The notes under the pieces: model-generated
The model's database searches: none
Told to the model about the DNA's origin: nothing
Seen by the model: the letters and a program-made list of their open reading frames with translations, nothing else
Position numbers and translations under genes: made by a program
Shown here: positions 20,225-29,227 of the stretch, piece after piece
How positions within the stretch are numbered: the stretch's first letter is position 1
Layout of the letters: the number at the start of each line of letters is the position of its first letter
Origin: Algisphaera agarilytica
GTDB lineage: Bacteria; Planctomycetota; Phycisphaerae; Phycisphaerales; Phycisphaeraceae
Assembly: GCF_014207595.1 (NCBI RefSeq)
Contig: NZ_JACHGY010000001.1
Span: 2,176,836 to 2,240,835, forward strand
Direction of reading: 5' to 3'
DNA: 64,000 bases

Positions 20225-21028
20225 TTACGCCGACTGAGCGACTTCCGCCTCGGCGTCCGCCGGTTGCTCCACGGCCTGCCCCAACAGCCCTTCGGTCCGG
20301 CCAAGCTTCCACGTGTAGTCCATCGCCGCGACCCGCGTCGCCAACTCGAACCGCACATGCTCCGACTGGCCAAACTCTTCAAACAACCCGAACTCCGCCA
20401 CGTCCACCGATACCGGGGTCTCGGCCCACGCCGCTTCGTCCCGCTGGACCTCGGCGATACGCAGCCGCCGTCGGCCCTCTCTCCCGGTGACCGCCAAGGC
20501 GTAGGGCTGATACTTCAAAAACTCCTGCGCATCCTGCAGCGTCGGGAAGCAAGAACCCATCTCCAGCCGGGGCGGACGACCATCCAGGCGAAGCGTCGCG
20601 TCGGCCCGACCGTCGGCGGTACGAACCCCGAGCGTGTAGGTGTCTGGCTCCGCCGCCAGCGCCATCTCCGCCGCGTGGAACTTGAAGTCGGTCGTCCAGT
20701 TGCCCACCGCCCCGAGCACGCGTGCATCCGCATCGCTCCGGACGAAGTACAAACCTTTACGCACGTCCGCCCGGTCGGTCATCGCCTGCACCAAAAGCCG
20801 ATACGCCACGTGGTGGTAGGTCACGCCGAGCGCCGCCGGCGCATCCACCGCCCCCGGAAACGCCGGCCGCATCCCTTCGACCCGGCAGGCGACGATATTC
20901 CAAAACGCCCAAGGCCCACGCGTCACGAGCTCCAGGCCCTCGGGGATCAACCCCGCCACCGTCTCGGCGGGCGTGCGGTAAGAAAGCAGCACACAGTCGG
21001 TCAGTCGGCCGGTCATGGTGAGGTTCAT
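20225..21028 (-). CDS. DUF2071-like (YqjF/acetoacetate-decarboxylase-fold) protein, second copy
   Basis: A 267-residue protein starting MNLTMTGRLTDCVLLSYRTP, with GGAG upstream. A much longer in-frame extension exists but runs antisense-like through two other genes and is not coding. The sequence has the beta-rich layout of DUF2071/YqjF proteins: an N-terminal strand with LIPEGLEL, a central VTYHHVAYRLLV segment, and a C-terminal FGLFEEF segment. It is the last gene of the regulator-DUF2071-membrane protein-DUF2071 operon and overlaps the preceding stop by four bases. The biochemical function is unknown. Confidence 0.7.
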   Translation of the reverse strand: MNLTMTGRLTDCVLLSYRTPAETVAGLIPEGLELVTRGPWAFWNIVACRVEGMRPAFPGAVDAPAALGVTYHHVAYRLLVQAMTDRADVRKGLYFVRSDADARVLGAVGNWTTDFKFHAAEMALAAEPDTYTLGVRTADGRADATLRLDGRPPRLEMGSCFPTLQDAQEFLKYQPYALAVTGREGRRRLRIAEVQRDEAAWAETPVSVDVAEFGLFEEFGQSEHVRFELATRVAAMDYTWKLGRTEGLLGQAVEQPADAEAEVAQSA

Positions 21029-21510
21029 ATCATTTCTCCGAGCAAATAAGTGATCGCGAGGATGGCGATCAATGATCCGTTCATTAATCCCCACCAGTGC
21101 ATCGCCGCCTGCCGTGGGGTTTGGTCGACGCTGGGCGCGAGTCCGATGTACACCTTGCCCATGACAAGGTCGGCCAGCACAAGCCCGCCAAGCGCCGGCA
21201 GGCCGCCGAACCAACTGCACAGCGCCCAGACAGGCAGCCACGCGGTCAAGGCCAGGCTTCCCGTGGTCATCGTCCACAGCGCACGGTCGCACCGGGCCTG
21301 CCGCATCTCCGCGGGGCTGTTGCAGCACGTGCCGAGCAGGAACACGACCCAGAGCAAGCCGGCGGAACCCATCAGCATCGCCGCATAAACTCCCAAGTCT
21401 TCGCAGAGCGCCATTGCGTAAAACACGGTGATGGCGATCGAAAGCACAATCCCCGCGCCGCGGAGGTGATTCGCTTCGGGGTGCCAGGCTTGGTACGTGG
21501 AGTGTGTCAT
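21025..21510 (-). CDS. Four-helix membrane protein in the DUF2071 operon
   Basis: A 161-residue polytopic protein with about four transmembrane helices (residues 20-40, 43-63, 84-108 and 135-157). The start at 21510 is supported by GAGGAGGTGG just upstream and by a four-base ATGA overlap with the preceding gene; an in-frame upstream extension is poorly coding. Cys pairs (CC at about 62-63) lie at a membrane border. The family is not recognised with confidence; it may be a DUF4166/DoxX-neighbour-like membrane protein. Translational coupling on both sides ties it to the two DUF2071 genes. Confidence 0.7.
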   Translation of the reverse strand: MTHSTYQAWHPEANHLRGAGIVLSIAITVFYAMALCEDLGVYAAMLMGSAGLLWVVFLLGTCCNSPAEMRQARCDRALWTMTTGSLALTAWLPVWALCSWFGGLPALGGLVLADLVMGKVYIGLAPSVDQTPRQAAMHWWGLMNGSLIAILAITYLLGEMI

Positions 21511-22370
21511 GCCGCCACCTCCTCGGCGTGGGGATGCGTGGAGAAGCCGTGCGTATCGCGAATGCGTTTGGGGCCGCCCAGCCAGACGCCATGGACGCCG
21601 GGGCTGTAGTGAGCGGCGATGGGTTGGGCGGTGTCGTGCCACGGGCCGGTGCATTGCGCAAGGCGGTCGTCGATGAGGTCGAGGTCATCGATGCGCTGCT
21701 GCGGCCAGGGCTCGTGCCAGATATCGAATCGCCTGCGCACCCGGCCGCGTTCGGTGAAGGCGGTGTAGCGCTCCAGCACAAACTCGTCGAGCGTGTCGCG
21801 CTCGGCCGGGGCGAAGTCATCGAGCGGCGGACCGTCGTACCGGTAGTGCAGCGGGGCGGTCTCGTCGTGGGGCTCGACACGGCCGTGCAGTTCGCCGGTT
21901 TCGTGATGGTGTTGGTAATCGAGTGCGCCGTGGCGGTAGGGCAGGCCGTACATCGGCGGCCCCAGCAGGATCGCCAGGCGATTGGGCAGCCACTCCGCCA
22001 GGAAATAGATTCCCGTGTCGCGACCGACACGGACGTAGGTGCGTACGTTCAGGAAGCCGTGCTCAGAGACCGGCCGCATCAGCGTTTGAAACACCGCGGG
22101 CAGCGCCTGTGGACGCAGCTTGCGGAGCGTGAACGCCACCAGGCTGACATACGCCTTGCCCTCGTGCAGATCCAAAGGGAAGGGGATCTGCGGCTGAAGC
22201 TCATCGGGATCGACTTCGTAGTGGATCATCAGGGTTCGGTCCCAATCGCTCAACATGAGTGGCGTTTCTCGGCGTTGTTTCCACTTCGCCAACGAACGAT
22301 CGCTGAGAACAGTTCGGCGTGGCGTGGCGGTTTGAGGTCGTTCAGCGGCGAGCGGGGGCATGACAAACAT
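21507..22370 (-). CDS. YqjF/DUF2071 family protein, first copy
   Basis: A 287-residue protein with clear YqjF/DUF2071 features: a WDRTLMIHYEVDPDELQPQIPF start, the FLNVRTYV strand (usual form E.NVRTYV), GIYFLAEWLP, and a C-terminal SPGVHGVWLGGPKRI. YqjF proteins are small soluble beta-barrel proteins of unknown activity. The first 35 residues are more variable, so translation may begin at a downstream codon. The gene lies 33 bases after the GbsR/MarR gene and before a membrane protein, and is likely controlled by that regulator. Confidence 0.8.
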   Translation of the reverse strand: MFVMPPLAAERPQTATPRRTVLSDRSLAKWKQRRETPLMLSDWDRTLMIHYEVDPDELQPQIPFPLDLHEGKAYVSLVAFTLRKLRPQALPAVFQTLMRPVSEHGFLNVRTYVRVGRDTGIYFLAEWLPNRLAILLGPPMYGLPYRHGALDYQHHHETGELHGRVEPHDETAPLHYRYDGPPLDDFAPAERDTLDEFVLERYTAFTERGRVRRRFDIWHEPWPQQRIDDLDLIDDRLAQCTGPWHDTAQPIAAHYSPGVHGVWLGGPKRIRDTHGFSTHPHAEEVAA

Positions 22371-22403
22371 CCGGAAAAAAGTGGGGTAGTGAGGAACGTG
22401 GAG

Positions 22404-22934
22404 TTAACCAGTCAGCCCGAGGACCTTGCGGACCTTTGAGCCCATCTTCACAAACTTGATCACGGCACCCGTCGGCAGGGCGCGGATCTGGGTGTACCAC
22501 TGGGCCAGGTCGTCGATTAGGCCGTGCAGTTCACGCAGCCGACGGCGGGTGTGGTCGGACTCGCTTTCGGCGGCCTCGGCTTCTTCGACACACTCGCGGA
22601 GGATCGCCAGCGTCGGGTCGATCTCACGCTTCTTCCGCTCGTCGAGAATGATCTGGAACATCTCCCAGACATCCGCAGTGGTGATGAAGTGGTCGCGGCG
22701 CTCGCCGAGGACCGGGGCGGTGTGGACGATGCCCCAGCCCTGGAGTTCTTTGAGGCTGGTGGAGATGTTGCTGCGGGCCACGCCGAGCGTCTCGACCAGG
22801 TCGTCGGCGTTGAGCGGCCGGTCGGCGAGGTAGAGCAGGGCGTGGACCTGGGCGACGGTGCGGTTGACGCCCCAGCGGGTGCCCATCTCGCCCCAGTGGA
22901 GGATGAATTTCTGTTGGACGGCGGAGAGTTTCAT
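22404..22934 (-). CDS. GbsR/MarR-family transcriptional regulator
   Basis: A 176-residue winged-helix regulator. The DNA-binding part (about 20-90) includes ALLYLADRPLNADDLVETLGVARSNIS..LKELQGWGIV, the GbsR-type helix-turn-helix; the C-terminal helices (about 95-160) would dimerise. It heads a minus-strand operon with two DUF2071 proteins and a membrane protein. A perfect palindrome TTTCTGT-N4-ACAGAAA lies 22 bases upstream of the ATG, suggesting autoregulation. The inducer is unknown. Confidence 0.85.
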   Translation of the reverse strand: MKLSAVQQKFILHWGEMGTRWGVNRTVAQVHALLYLADRPLNADDLVETLGVARSNISTSLKELQGWGIVHTAPVLGERRDHFITTADVWEMFQIILDERKKREIDPTLAILRECVEEAEAAESESDHTRRRLRELHGLIDDLAQWYTQIRALPTGAVIKFVKMGSKVRKVLGLTG

Positions 22935-22955
22935 GACGATCGGTCCATTCGGTTG

Positions 22956-22973
22956 TTTCTGTCTGTACAGAAA
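22956..22973. promoter_or_regulatory. Candidate operator for the GbsR/MarR regulator
   Basis: The dyad TTTCTGT (22956-22962) / ACAGAAA (22967-22973) with a 4-base spacer also contains the shorter palindrome ctgtacag. It sits in the only AT-rich stretch upstream of the regulator, where the promoter should be. Confidence 0.6.
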
Positions 22974-23091
22974 TTATCGTCAAAAACAAAGGCCAGTCAA
23001 TAGCGCATCGAAAAAATTTCGACCAGGGAGGGCCGAGAATTGCGCAAGCGTATGCTTTGGCTTTGTTTATGATTGAAAAAACGAATGGCCG

Positions 23092-23280
23092 TTAGGAGTC
23101 CGCGTGGCTCTTCACCGCGACCGCCTGCTGGGCGTTGCGGAACAGGCCCAAGCCGATGAGTCCCATGCCCACCAGGGCGAGCGGGTTGCCCCACAGCGCT
23201 CCGAACTTCGGATGGATGGCGGTTGCGGTGATCGCGGTGAGCAGCGTGGTCGCCGCGGTCAACTGAATCATGTGTTTCAT
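23092..23280 (-). CDS. Small two-helix membrane protein
   Basis: A 62-residue frame with two hydrophobic helices (about 8-24 and 33-48) and a short polar tail. ATG start with GAGGC seven bases upstream. No family recognised. The composition suits a membrane peptide, but the short length leaves the call uncertain. It lies alone between the GbsR promoter region and a palindromic gap. Confidence 0.45.
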   Translation of the reverse strand: MKHMIQLTAATTLLTAITATAIHPKFGALWGNPLALVGMGLIGLGLFRNAQQAVAVKSHADS

Positions 23281-23487
23281 GGTTTGCCTCGTGACTGACC
23301 ATCGTCCGAAGCGTCGCGTGGGCTGAGCGTTGATTTTGGAATCGCCGCGAAAAAGTGGGGCGGGTGGTAAGCCGAGCCGGATCGCCGGGCGGGGCGCGTT
23401 GTAACGATTGGCTCGTCTCCGCGGGTTAAGCCCGTTGCACCCGCTGGGTGGTTTCGAGCCCGCCGCGCTAAGACGGTCGCGTGGTGC

Positions 23488-24225
23488 TTATTCAGGATCG
23501 TTGCTTGGCGGAGCGAGGTTGTTGTCCACTAGCGGGAAGTGCTGCTGCCGATACTCGGTCCAGGCCACATCGAAATCAGGCGTGAGGCCAAACTCGGGGA
23601 AGGCGTACATCGCGCCCAACGCGTTGCGATTGGCCAGCGGGATCTCGATATCCAGGCTCTCGCCGTTGCGTTGCACGGTGAGCGTCAGGGTGTCGCCGGC
23701 TTGGTAAAGCCCCATCAGGTCTTCAAAACGCTGGTTCTGGTTGGCTGCACCCAAGAGCTGCCCGTCCAGCGCGACCACACGGTCCAGCGGGTGGAGTCGG
23801 CCGGACGCGGGGAACCCTTCCAGCACCCGCGTCACCAAGGCAAACGTGTTCGTCGTCCGGTTGCGCTGAGCCTTGGGGTCGGCGTCGATCGGCGGGGGTT
23901 CGATCTGCATCGACTGCACCACGCCGATGGAACCCGGACCCTCGGCGGGAAACGTGTCGAGCCGCATCTGGCGGAGGAAGTGATGCCGGGCCACGGCCAG
24001 CAGACGCTGCCGCACCTCGGGCTGCTCGGCCTGAGCGTACCACCCGACAAGCTGTTCGGTGCTCAGCGTTTCGTCGAGATACAGCGCATCGCTCGCCTCC
24101 TGCCGGATCTCGAAATCTTCGGCGGCCAGGTCAACGAGCGGGTTGTGCTCGGGCTGCGCGACGGCCGGGCCGCCCACGGACAGCAACACGACCGACACAA
24201 CGGCTAAACACGCTAGGGCTTTCAT
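23488..24225 (-). CDS. Secreted PDZ-like protein of unknown function
   Basis: A 245-residue protein that begins with a signal peptide (residues 1-23, cut after AVA) when translated from the ATG at 24225; the longer in-frame extension upstream is a shadow of the kinase gene. Residues about 25-95 are helical, and residues about 110-200 resemble a PDZ domain (ALVTRVLEGFPASGRLHPLDRVVALDGQ, then GDTLTLTVQRNGE), a pattern seen in secreted planctomycete proteins. No protease domain is attached, so it is probably a peptide-binding or scaffold protein. Follows the kinase gene by 26 bases and may be co-transcribed. Confidence 0.7.
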   Translation of the reverse strand: MKALACLAVVSVVLLSVGGPAVAQPEHNPLVDLAAEDFEIRQEASDALYLDETLSTEQLVGWYAQAEQPEVRQRLLAVARHHFLRQMRLDTFPAEGPGSIGVVQSMQIEPPPIDADPKAQRNRTTNTFALVTRVLEGFPASGRLHPLDRVVALDGQLLGAANQNQRFEDLMGLYQAGDTLTLTVQRNGESLDIEIPLANRNALGAMYAFPEFGLTPDFDVAWTEYRQQHFPLVDNNLAPPSNDPE

Positions 24226-24251
24226 GCGACGAGACTCCCGACGGGTGGAGG

Positions 24252-25469
24252 CTAGTTTTCGATCGAAGCGATCAGGTTGTCCGCGTTGGACTGGAGCCAG
24301 CGCACCTTGCGTTCGACCATCGGCAGGAACTTGCCCCCGGACATCCGGCCGAACATCCCGGTCGCCGCGATCGGGATCACACTCTCGGCGATCAGCGCCT
24401 CGATCATCAGGTACGGCATCACTTTCAGCTCCGCCCGACTCAGGACCGCGTCCGGCACCGAATCGTAGCCGCGGATGAACCGCTTGAACCGCGACTCGTC
24501 CAGATAGTCCGGCCAGTCGGTCGGGTTGTCGCCGCCGCCGATGATGGAGAACTGCAAGGCGCCGTTGGCCACGTCGATGATGCGTTGCTGCAGCCGGGCC
24601 GCGTCGTAGTCGATCACCGCGACCACCCGGGGCCCGCGGAACAGCATGTTCCCGGGGTGCCAGTCCGAGTGGGCGATCTGCAGCGGCCACTTGTCGAGCC
24701 CGGCGTCTTTGACGCGCTTGGCCGCGGCCTGGTACGACTCGTGGAGGAACTGAACCACCCGGCCGATTTCTTTCCGATCCAGCTCCGGCTCGGTCTTCAT
24801 CAGCGTGGTCGGGATCGCGTTGCTGGACGACGCGACCGAACGCGACGCGTGGTACGAGCCGCGGGGCGCATCGAATTTGGGTTTGTGGTCGGCCAGCAGC
24901 TTGTGGAACAGCGCGACGGTTCGCCCGGCCTCGGTGGTGGCTTCGAGGGACTGGTCGTAGCTGTTGCCCTGGATGAACTCGAACAGCTCGTAGGTCGAGC
25001 CGTTCCACTTGAGCATCGAGTTGTTGTCCTGCCGGGTCCCGATGAGGTGGGGCAGGGGGAACTGCCGATTGGCCAGGTGCATCTGCAGGCCGTGGCAGAA
25101 CGCGACTTTGTACGGGTCGTCACGTCCGCGGGCACGGCGCTTGAGCAGGTAAAAGTTTTCGGGGGTGCCCACGATCATCTTCGGGGCCTTGCGCGAGCCG
25201 CGTGGGAATTCCTTGAGCTCGGACAGCACGCCCAGGTCGTAGTGGGACAGCACCACCGCGAGTTCGTCGGCGGCGAAGGTTTGTCGGCCACCCGCGCCCG
25301 AGCCGAAGCTGGAGACGCCCGTGGCGGACATGCCCGCGGCGGATATCCCGGAACGCCGTTTGACCGCCTCCGTCGCGACATCCGCGGCGGCGGGGTTGGT
25401 CATCGTGGCAGGGCGTGGGGCGGAAGGCATGGGCACGTCGATCACAAAACAAAGCGGGCGGTGATACAT
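24252..25469 (-). CDS. Aminoglycoside-phosphotransferase-like kinase (CotS/HSK2-like)
   Basis: A 405-residue APH-fold small-molecule kinase. The catalytic loop HSDWHPGN (267-274) with Asp269 and the metal-binding VIDYDAA with Asp287 are intact; a Lys in the YLLKRR strand (about 110) fits the ATP-binding lysine. The first about 60 residues are low-complexity Ala/Ser/Gly-rich and unlike the family, so the start may be one of the internal Met codons (13 or 23). Members phosphorylate homoserine, choline, sugars or antibiotics; the substrate cannot be told from sequence. Resistance is not implied. Confidence 0.8.
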   Translation of the reverse strand: MYHRPLCFVIDVPMPSAPRPATMTNPAAADVATEAVKRRSGISAAGMSATGVSSFGSGAGGRQTFAADELAVVLSHYDLGVLSELKEFPRGSRKAPKMIVGTPENFYLLKRRARGRDDPYKVAFCHGLQMHLANRQFPLPHLIGTRQDNNSMLKWNGSTYELFEFIQGNSYDQSLEATTEAGRTVALFHKLLADHKPKFDAPRGSYHASRSVASSSNAIPTTLMKTEPELDRKEIGRVVQFLHESYQAAAKRVKDAGLDKWPLQIAHSDWHPGNMLFRGPRVVAVIDYDAARLQQRIIDVANGALQFSIIGGGDNPTDWPDYLDESRFKRFIRGYDSVPDAVLSRAELKVMPYLMIEALIAESVIPIAATGMFGRMSGGKFLPMVERKVRWLQSNADNLIASIEN

Positions 25470-25487
25470 GATACGCCGAATCCAGGA

Positions 25488-26393
25488 TTATTCGACGTTC
25501 TGGACCTGCTCTTTGATTCGGTCGATGCGGCTCTTGATCTCCACCACGGCCCGGCTGATCGGGGTGTCGTTGCTCTTGCTGCCGATGGTGTTGGCCTCGC
25601 GGAGCATCTCCTGGGCGATGAAGTCCATCGTTCGGCCGGCGGGCTCGTCGCCCTTGCCCGGCGAGCCGGTCTGGATGATCTCGGTGAACTGATCGAGGTG
25701 GCCGTTCATTCGCGACAGCTCTTCGCTGATGTCGGCCCGGTCGGCAAAGACCGCAACCTCGCGGAGGAGGTCATTTTCGTCGACCTTCAGCTTGGCCTTG
25801 GCCATGAGTTCGTCGACCCGGGCGGTGAGGCGTTGGTGGTATTCCTGTACCACGGCCGGGGCGCGGTCGGCCACGATCTTGATCTGCCCACGGATATGCT
25901 CGACCTGGCCAATCAGGTCGTCGGCGAGGGCTTTGCCTTCGGTGGTACGCATCTCCAGCAATCGATCGAGCGCATCGCTCAGCAGCTGCGGCAACACCTG
26001 CTTGGCTTTGGCCAAGAGGGCGTCGTCGTCGGTCTGGGGCTGCAACACACCCGGCAGGGCGAGTAGCTGGGTCAGGTCGATCTGCACCGACTCGTCCTGG
26101 ACTTTCTCGCGGACCGTCTCGAGGTGATCGAGGTAGGTCATGAGCGCCTGGTCGTTGATGGAAGATGTCGCCGCCGCATCGGAAACCTTGACCTTCACGG
26201 CCAGCGAGAAGCTGCCGCGGCTCACGCGCTTGCGGAGCGCGCTTTCGAGCAGGGCTTCCATCCCGGCGATCTCGTCGGGCAGCCGGGTGGCGGCTTTGAA
26301 GTAGCGGTTGTTGAGGCTGCGCAACTCGAGGCTGAACTGCACGCCGTCGTGTTCCGCCGAGGCACTGCCATAGCCGGTCATGGATCGGATCAA
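25488..26393 (-). CDS. yicC: YicC-family endoribonuclease
   Basis: About 301 residues. The TTG at 26393 is preferred because it yields the conserved N-terminus MIRSMTGYG and has GGAG upstream; a second TTG at 26426 would add 11 non-conserved residues. The N-terminal YicC domain contains ELRSLNNRYF, and the C-terminal DUF1732 domain (about residues 215-301) ends with the conserved GKGDEPAGRTMDFIAQEM...EANTIGSKS...VEIKSRIDRIKEQVQNVE pattern, shown here in parts. YicC is a stress-associated ribonuclease in E. coli. It lies 42 bases after secG on the same strand. Confidence 0.92.
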   Translation of the reverse strand: MIRSMTGYGSASAEHDGVQFSLELRSLNNRYFKAATRLPDEIAGMEALLESALRKRVSRGSFSLAVKVKVSDAAATSSINDQALMTYLDHLETVREKVQDESVQIDLTQLLALPGVLQPQTDDDALLAKAKQVLPQLLSDALDRLLEMRTTEGKALADDLIGQVEHIRGQIKIVADRAPAVVQEYHQRLTARVDELMAKAKLKVDENDLLREVAVFADRADISEELSRMNGHLDQFTEIIQTGSPGKGDEPAGRTMDFIAQEMLREANTIGSKSNDTPISRAVVEIKSRIDRIKEQVQNVE

Positions 26394-26435
26394 GCGGGGG
26401 CTCCGGTCAGAGAGTGAAGGAATCAAGGCGGCCGA

Positions 26436-26924
26436 TCACTCGGCGGGGGCTTCCGTGGGGGCGTCTTCGGTCACGCTTTCGACGGCGTCTTCGGCAAGCT
26501 CTTGGGCTTGTTCGGCGGTCTCGGCCACCTCATCGGCGGCTTCTTCGGCCGTTTCGGTGGCGTCTTCAATGAGGTCGGACGCTTCGCCGGCCATGCCGGT
26601 CTCGGTTTCAGCGGGAGCGCTGACCTGCGCGTCTTCCTTGGCCTGGTTCTCGGTGGGGTTGATCTTCCAGGTCAGCGCCATGGCCAACCCGAGGAAGAGC
26701 AGGAAGCAGACGACGGTGACGATGGTCAGGACGTCGCCGACCTTCGCGCCCACGAACGAGGATTCGCCGCCGCCCGCTCCGCCGAAGGCGCCGCTGAGGC
26801 CGCCGCCCTTGGGCTTCTGGATCAGGATGATCATCATCATGAACAGGCAGATGAAGACGAAGGCGATCGCCAGAACGATAACGCTCCAGGAGATCTCGGC
26901 GAGCAGGGGGGTGAGGTGTTGCAT
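26436..26924 (-). CDS. secG: Preprotein translocase subunit SecG with acidic tail
   Basis: 162 residues. Two transmembrane helices (about 13-34 and 62-84) flank the conserved loop with the LIQKPKGGGLSGAFGG signature, which identifies SecG of the SecYEG channel. Usual SecG is 75-110 residues; here about 75 extra residues follow the second helix and are rich in Ala and Glu, probably a helical, strongly acidic periplasmic or cytoplasmic tail. It sits between tpiA and yicC on the same strand; tpiA-secG adjacency is common in bacteria and supports the call. Confidence 0.93.
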   Translation of the reverse strand: MQHLTPLLAEISWSVIVLAIAFVFICLFMMMIILIQKPKGGGLSGAFGGAGGGESSFVGAKVGDVLTIVTVVCFLLFLGLAMALTWKINPTENQAKEDAQVSAPAETETGMAGEASDLIEDATETAEEAADEVAETAEQAQELAEDAVESVTEDAPTEAPAE

Positions 26925-26946
26925 GGGTTGAAAAGTTTGGTTCGGT

Positions 26947-27714
<768 letters not shown>

Positions 27715-27913
27715 GGGGGTACTCCAAAATGGCGTCGCGGGACAGCGATCGGGCTCAAGGCCCATTCAGCGGGCCCCAGCGGACCGAAGAGTATAACGAA
27801 TCACCCGCCCCGCAGCGCTGCGACCCGACGGGGGCATCGGTCCCATCTGTGGGGCCTGCTCAAACGGGCCCGCCACACGGGAGGCTTTACGAGAAATGTC
27901 GGTTGGGCGGGGG

Positions 27914-29062
27914 TTATTCCGCCAGGACGCGGTCGCCCGCGGGGGGCGGAGGCGATTGGAAGCCGTGGATCGGGGAGGGGGTGCTCTGGGGGGCCTCGCT
28001 GGGCGGGTTGGAGCCGGGGTGTTCCAGAATGCGGGCTTTGGCGGCCTCGGCCAGGATTTCCTTGGCCCCTTGGTTCAGGAGGTCGGTGGTGACCTGCTTG
28101 ACCACGCGACGCAGCTCCGAGGTCTTGCATTTCTCGTCGGCTTCGAGGGTCGTTTGGCCGTCGGCCGAACACAGCCGGACGCGGAGGCGGAACCAGTGCG
28201 AATCGGCGTTGCGCTTGGCCTGGGTCTTGGCGGGGTCGATCGGCTGAGCCAGCACCGCGATCGGCGAGTAGCAGTCGGCCCCGAGCAGGCGGACGACTTC
28301 GCGCTCGTGGGTCACGGCGGTCGACGTCGACGCCGCGTTCAGCGGGAGGCAGCGTGTCAGCGTGACGTGGTCGGTCGCCCGGCAGCGGATGCCCAGCGCG
28401 CCCTGGCAAGCCGAGGGCAGCATCTCTTCGATCGACAACGGGCGATCCGCGTGCTCACCCAGCCCGAGACGTTTGAGCCCGGCAGCGGCCAACACCGCCG
28501 CGTCGAAGTGCGGCCCGTCATCGGACAAGACTTTATTAAGACGCGTGTCCACGTTGCCCCGCAGCAGCCGGATATCCAGGTCGGGGCGGACTCGGCGGAT
28601 CTGTGCGGCGCGGCGTGGGCTGCTCGTGCCGACGATCCCGCCCTGGGGCAGGTCGGTCAGGCTGCCGTAGCGCTTGGCGCTGACCAGGCAGTCTTGAACC
28701 GTGTGACGTTTGGGGGTGGCGGCGAGCGAAAGGCCCGACAACGCCTCGGCCGGATCGACCGGCAGGTCCTTGAGGCTGTGCACCGCGAGGTCGGCCTTCT
28801 CATCGAGAACGGCCTGATCGACACGCCGGGTGAACAAGCCCTTCCCGCCGGCCTCGGCCAACGAGCCCTTGGTGATCTGATCGCCTTCGCTTTCGACCCA
28901 GTGGAAGCCCACCTCGACCGGGTGGAGCTTGCGCAGCGCTTTGGCCACCAACTCCGCCTGCACACGAGCCAGTCGGCTGGTACGCGAAGCAATCACAATC
29001 GGGCGTCGGCTACGTCTCAACCGGTAAGGCCCCTTCCACCAGGGTTTGAATTCAGAGAACAA
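27914..29062 (-). CDS. hemC: Hydroxymethylbilane synthase (porphobilinogen deaminase)
   Basis: A 382-residue haem-pathway enzyme that joins four porphobilinogens into hydroxymethylbilane. Key residues: HSLKDLP with catalytic Asp99, GTSSPRR (145-151), and Cys264 in GADCYSPIAV, which would carry the dipyrromethane cofactor; the usual neighbour is GC rather than DC. The C-terminal about 40 residues are Pro/Ser-rich and extend beyond the usual end. The TTG start at 29062 gives about 20 extra N-terminal residues relative to most homologues; a GTG at 28996 is an alternative. Confidence 0.93.
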   Translation of the reverse strand: MFSEFKPWWKGPYRLRRSRRPIVIASRTSRLARVQAELVAKALRKLHPVEVGFHWVESEGDQITKGSLAEAGGKGLFTRRVDQAVLDEKADLAVHSLKDLPVDPAEALSGLSLAATPKRHTVQDCLVSAKRYGSLTDLPQGGIVGTSSPRRAAQIRRVRPDLDIRLLRGNVDTRLNKVLSDDGPHFDAAVLAAAGLKRLGLGEHADRPLSIEEMLPSACQGALGIRCRATDHVTLTRCLPLNAASTSTAVTHEREVVRLLGADCYSPIAVLAQPIDPAKTQAKRNADSHWFRLRVRLCSADGQTTLEADEKCKTSELRRVVKQVTTDLLNQGAKEILAEAAKARILEHPGSNPPSEAPQSTPSPIHGFQSPPPPAGDRVLAE

Positions 29063-29227
29063 CTCAGAAAAGACAGGACTTTTCTAAAACACCATCTCGC
29101 CGCTTAGTCATTCAAAGCAACCCAATCAATATAGCGAACCCTAGCGGCTTTGTGGTGGGGCTTTTACGCTAATTTTCTCCTGCCGCTCTTCTTATGGTCT
29201 GGTATAAACAGTCTTAATAGTAAGTCC

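Noticed and set aside
21029-22030. A long N-terminal extension of the second DUF2071 gene
   Set aside because: The extension reads through two other genes in the wrong frame and has no conservation; a ribosome binding site supports the ATG at 21028.
23400-23480. A possible tRNA T-arm-like sequence (ggtttcgagcc)
   Set aside because: No cloverleaf could be formed around it and no anticodon arm or acceptor stem is visible.
24226-25008. A long N-terminal extension of the PDZ-like gene
   Set aside because: It overlaps the kinase gene in another frame; the signal peptide begins exactly at the internal ATG 24225.
24252-25469. Antibiotic-resistance gene interpretation of the APH-fold kinase
   Set aside because: The fold is shared by many metabolic kinases; gene context and N-terminus give no support for aminoglycoside resistance.
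29150-29227. A -10-like TATAAA (29203-29208) upstream of the symporter
   Set aside because: No acceptable -35 at 16-18 bases; it may be a promoter, but the evidence is too weak to annotate.
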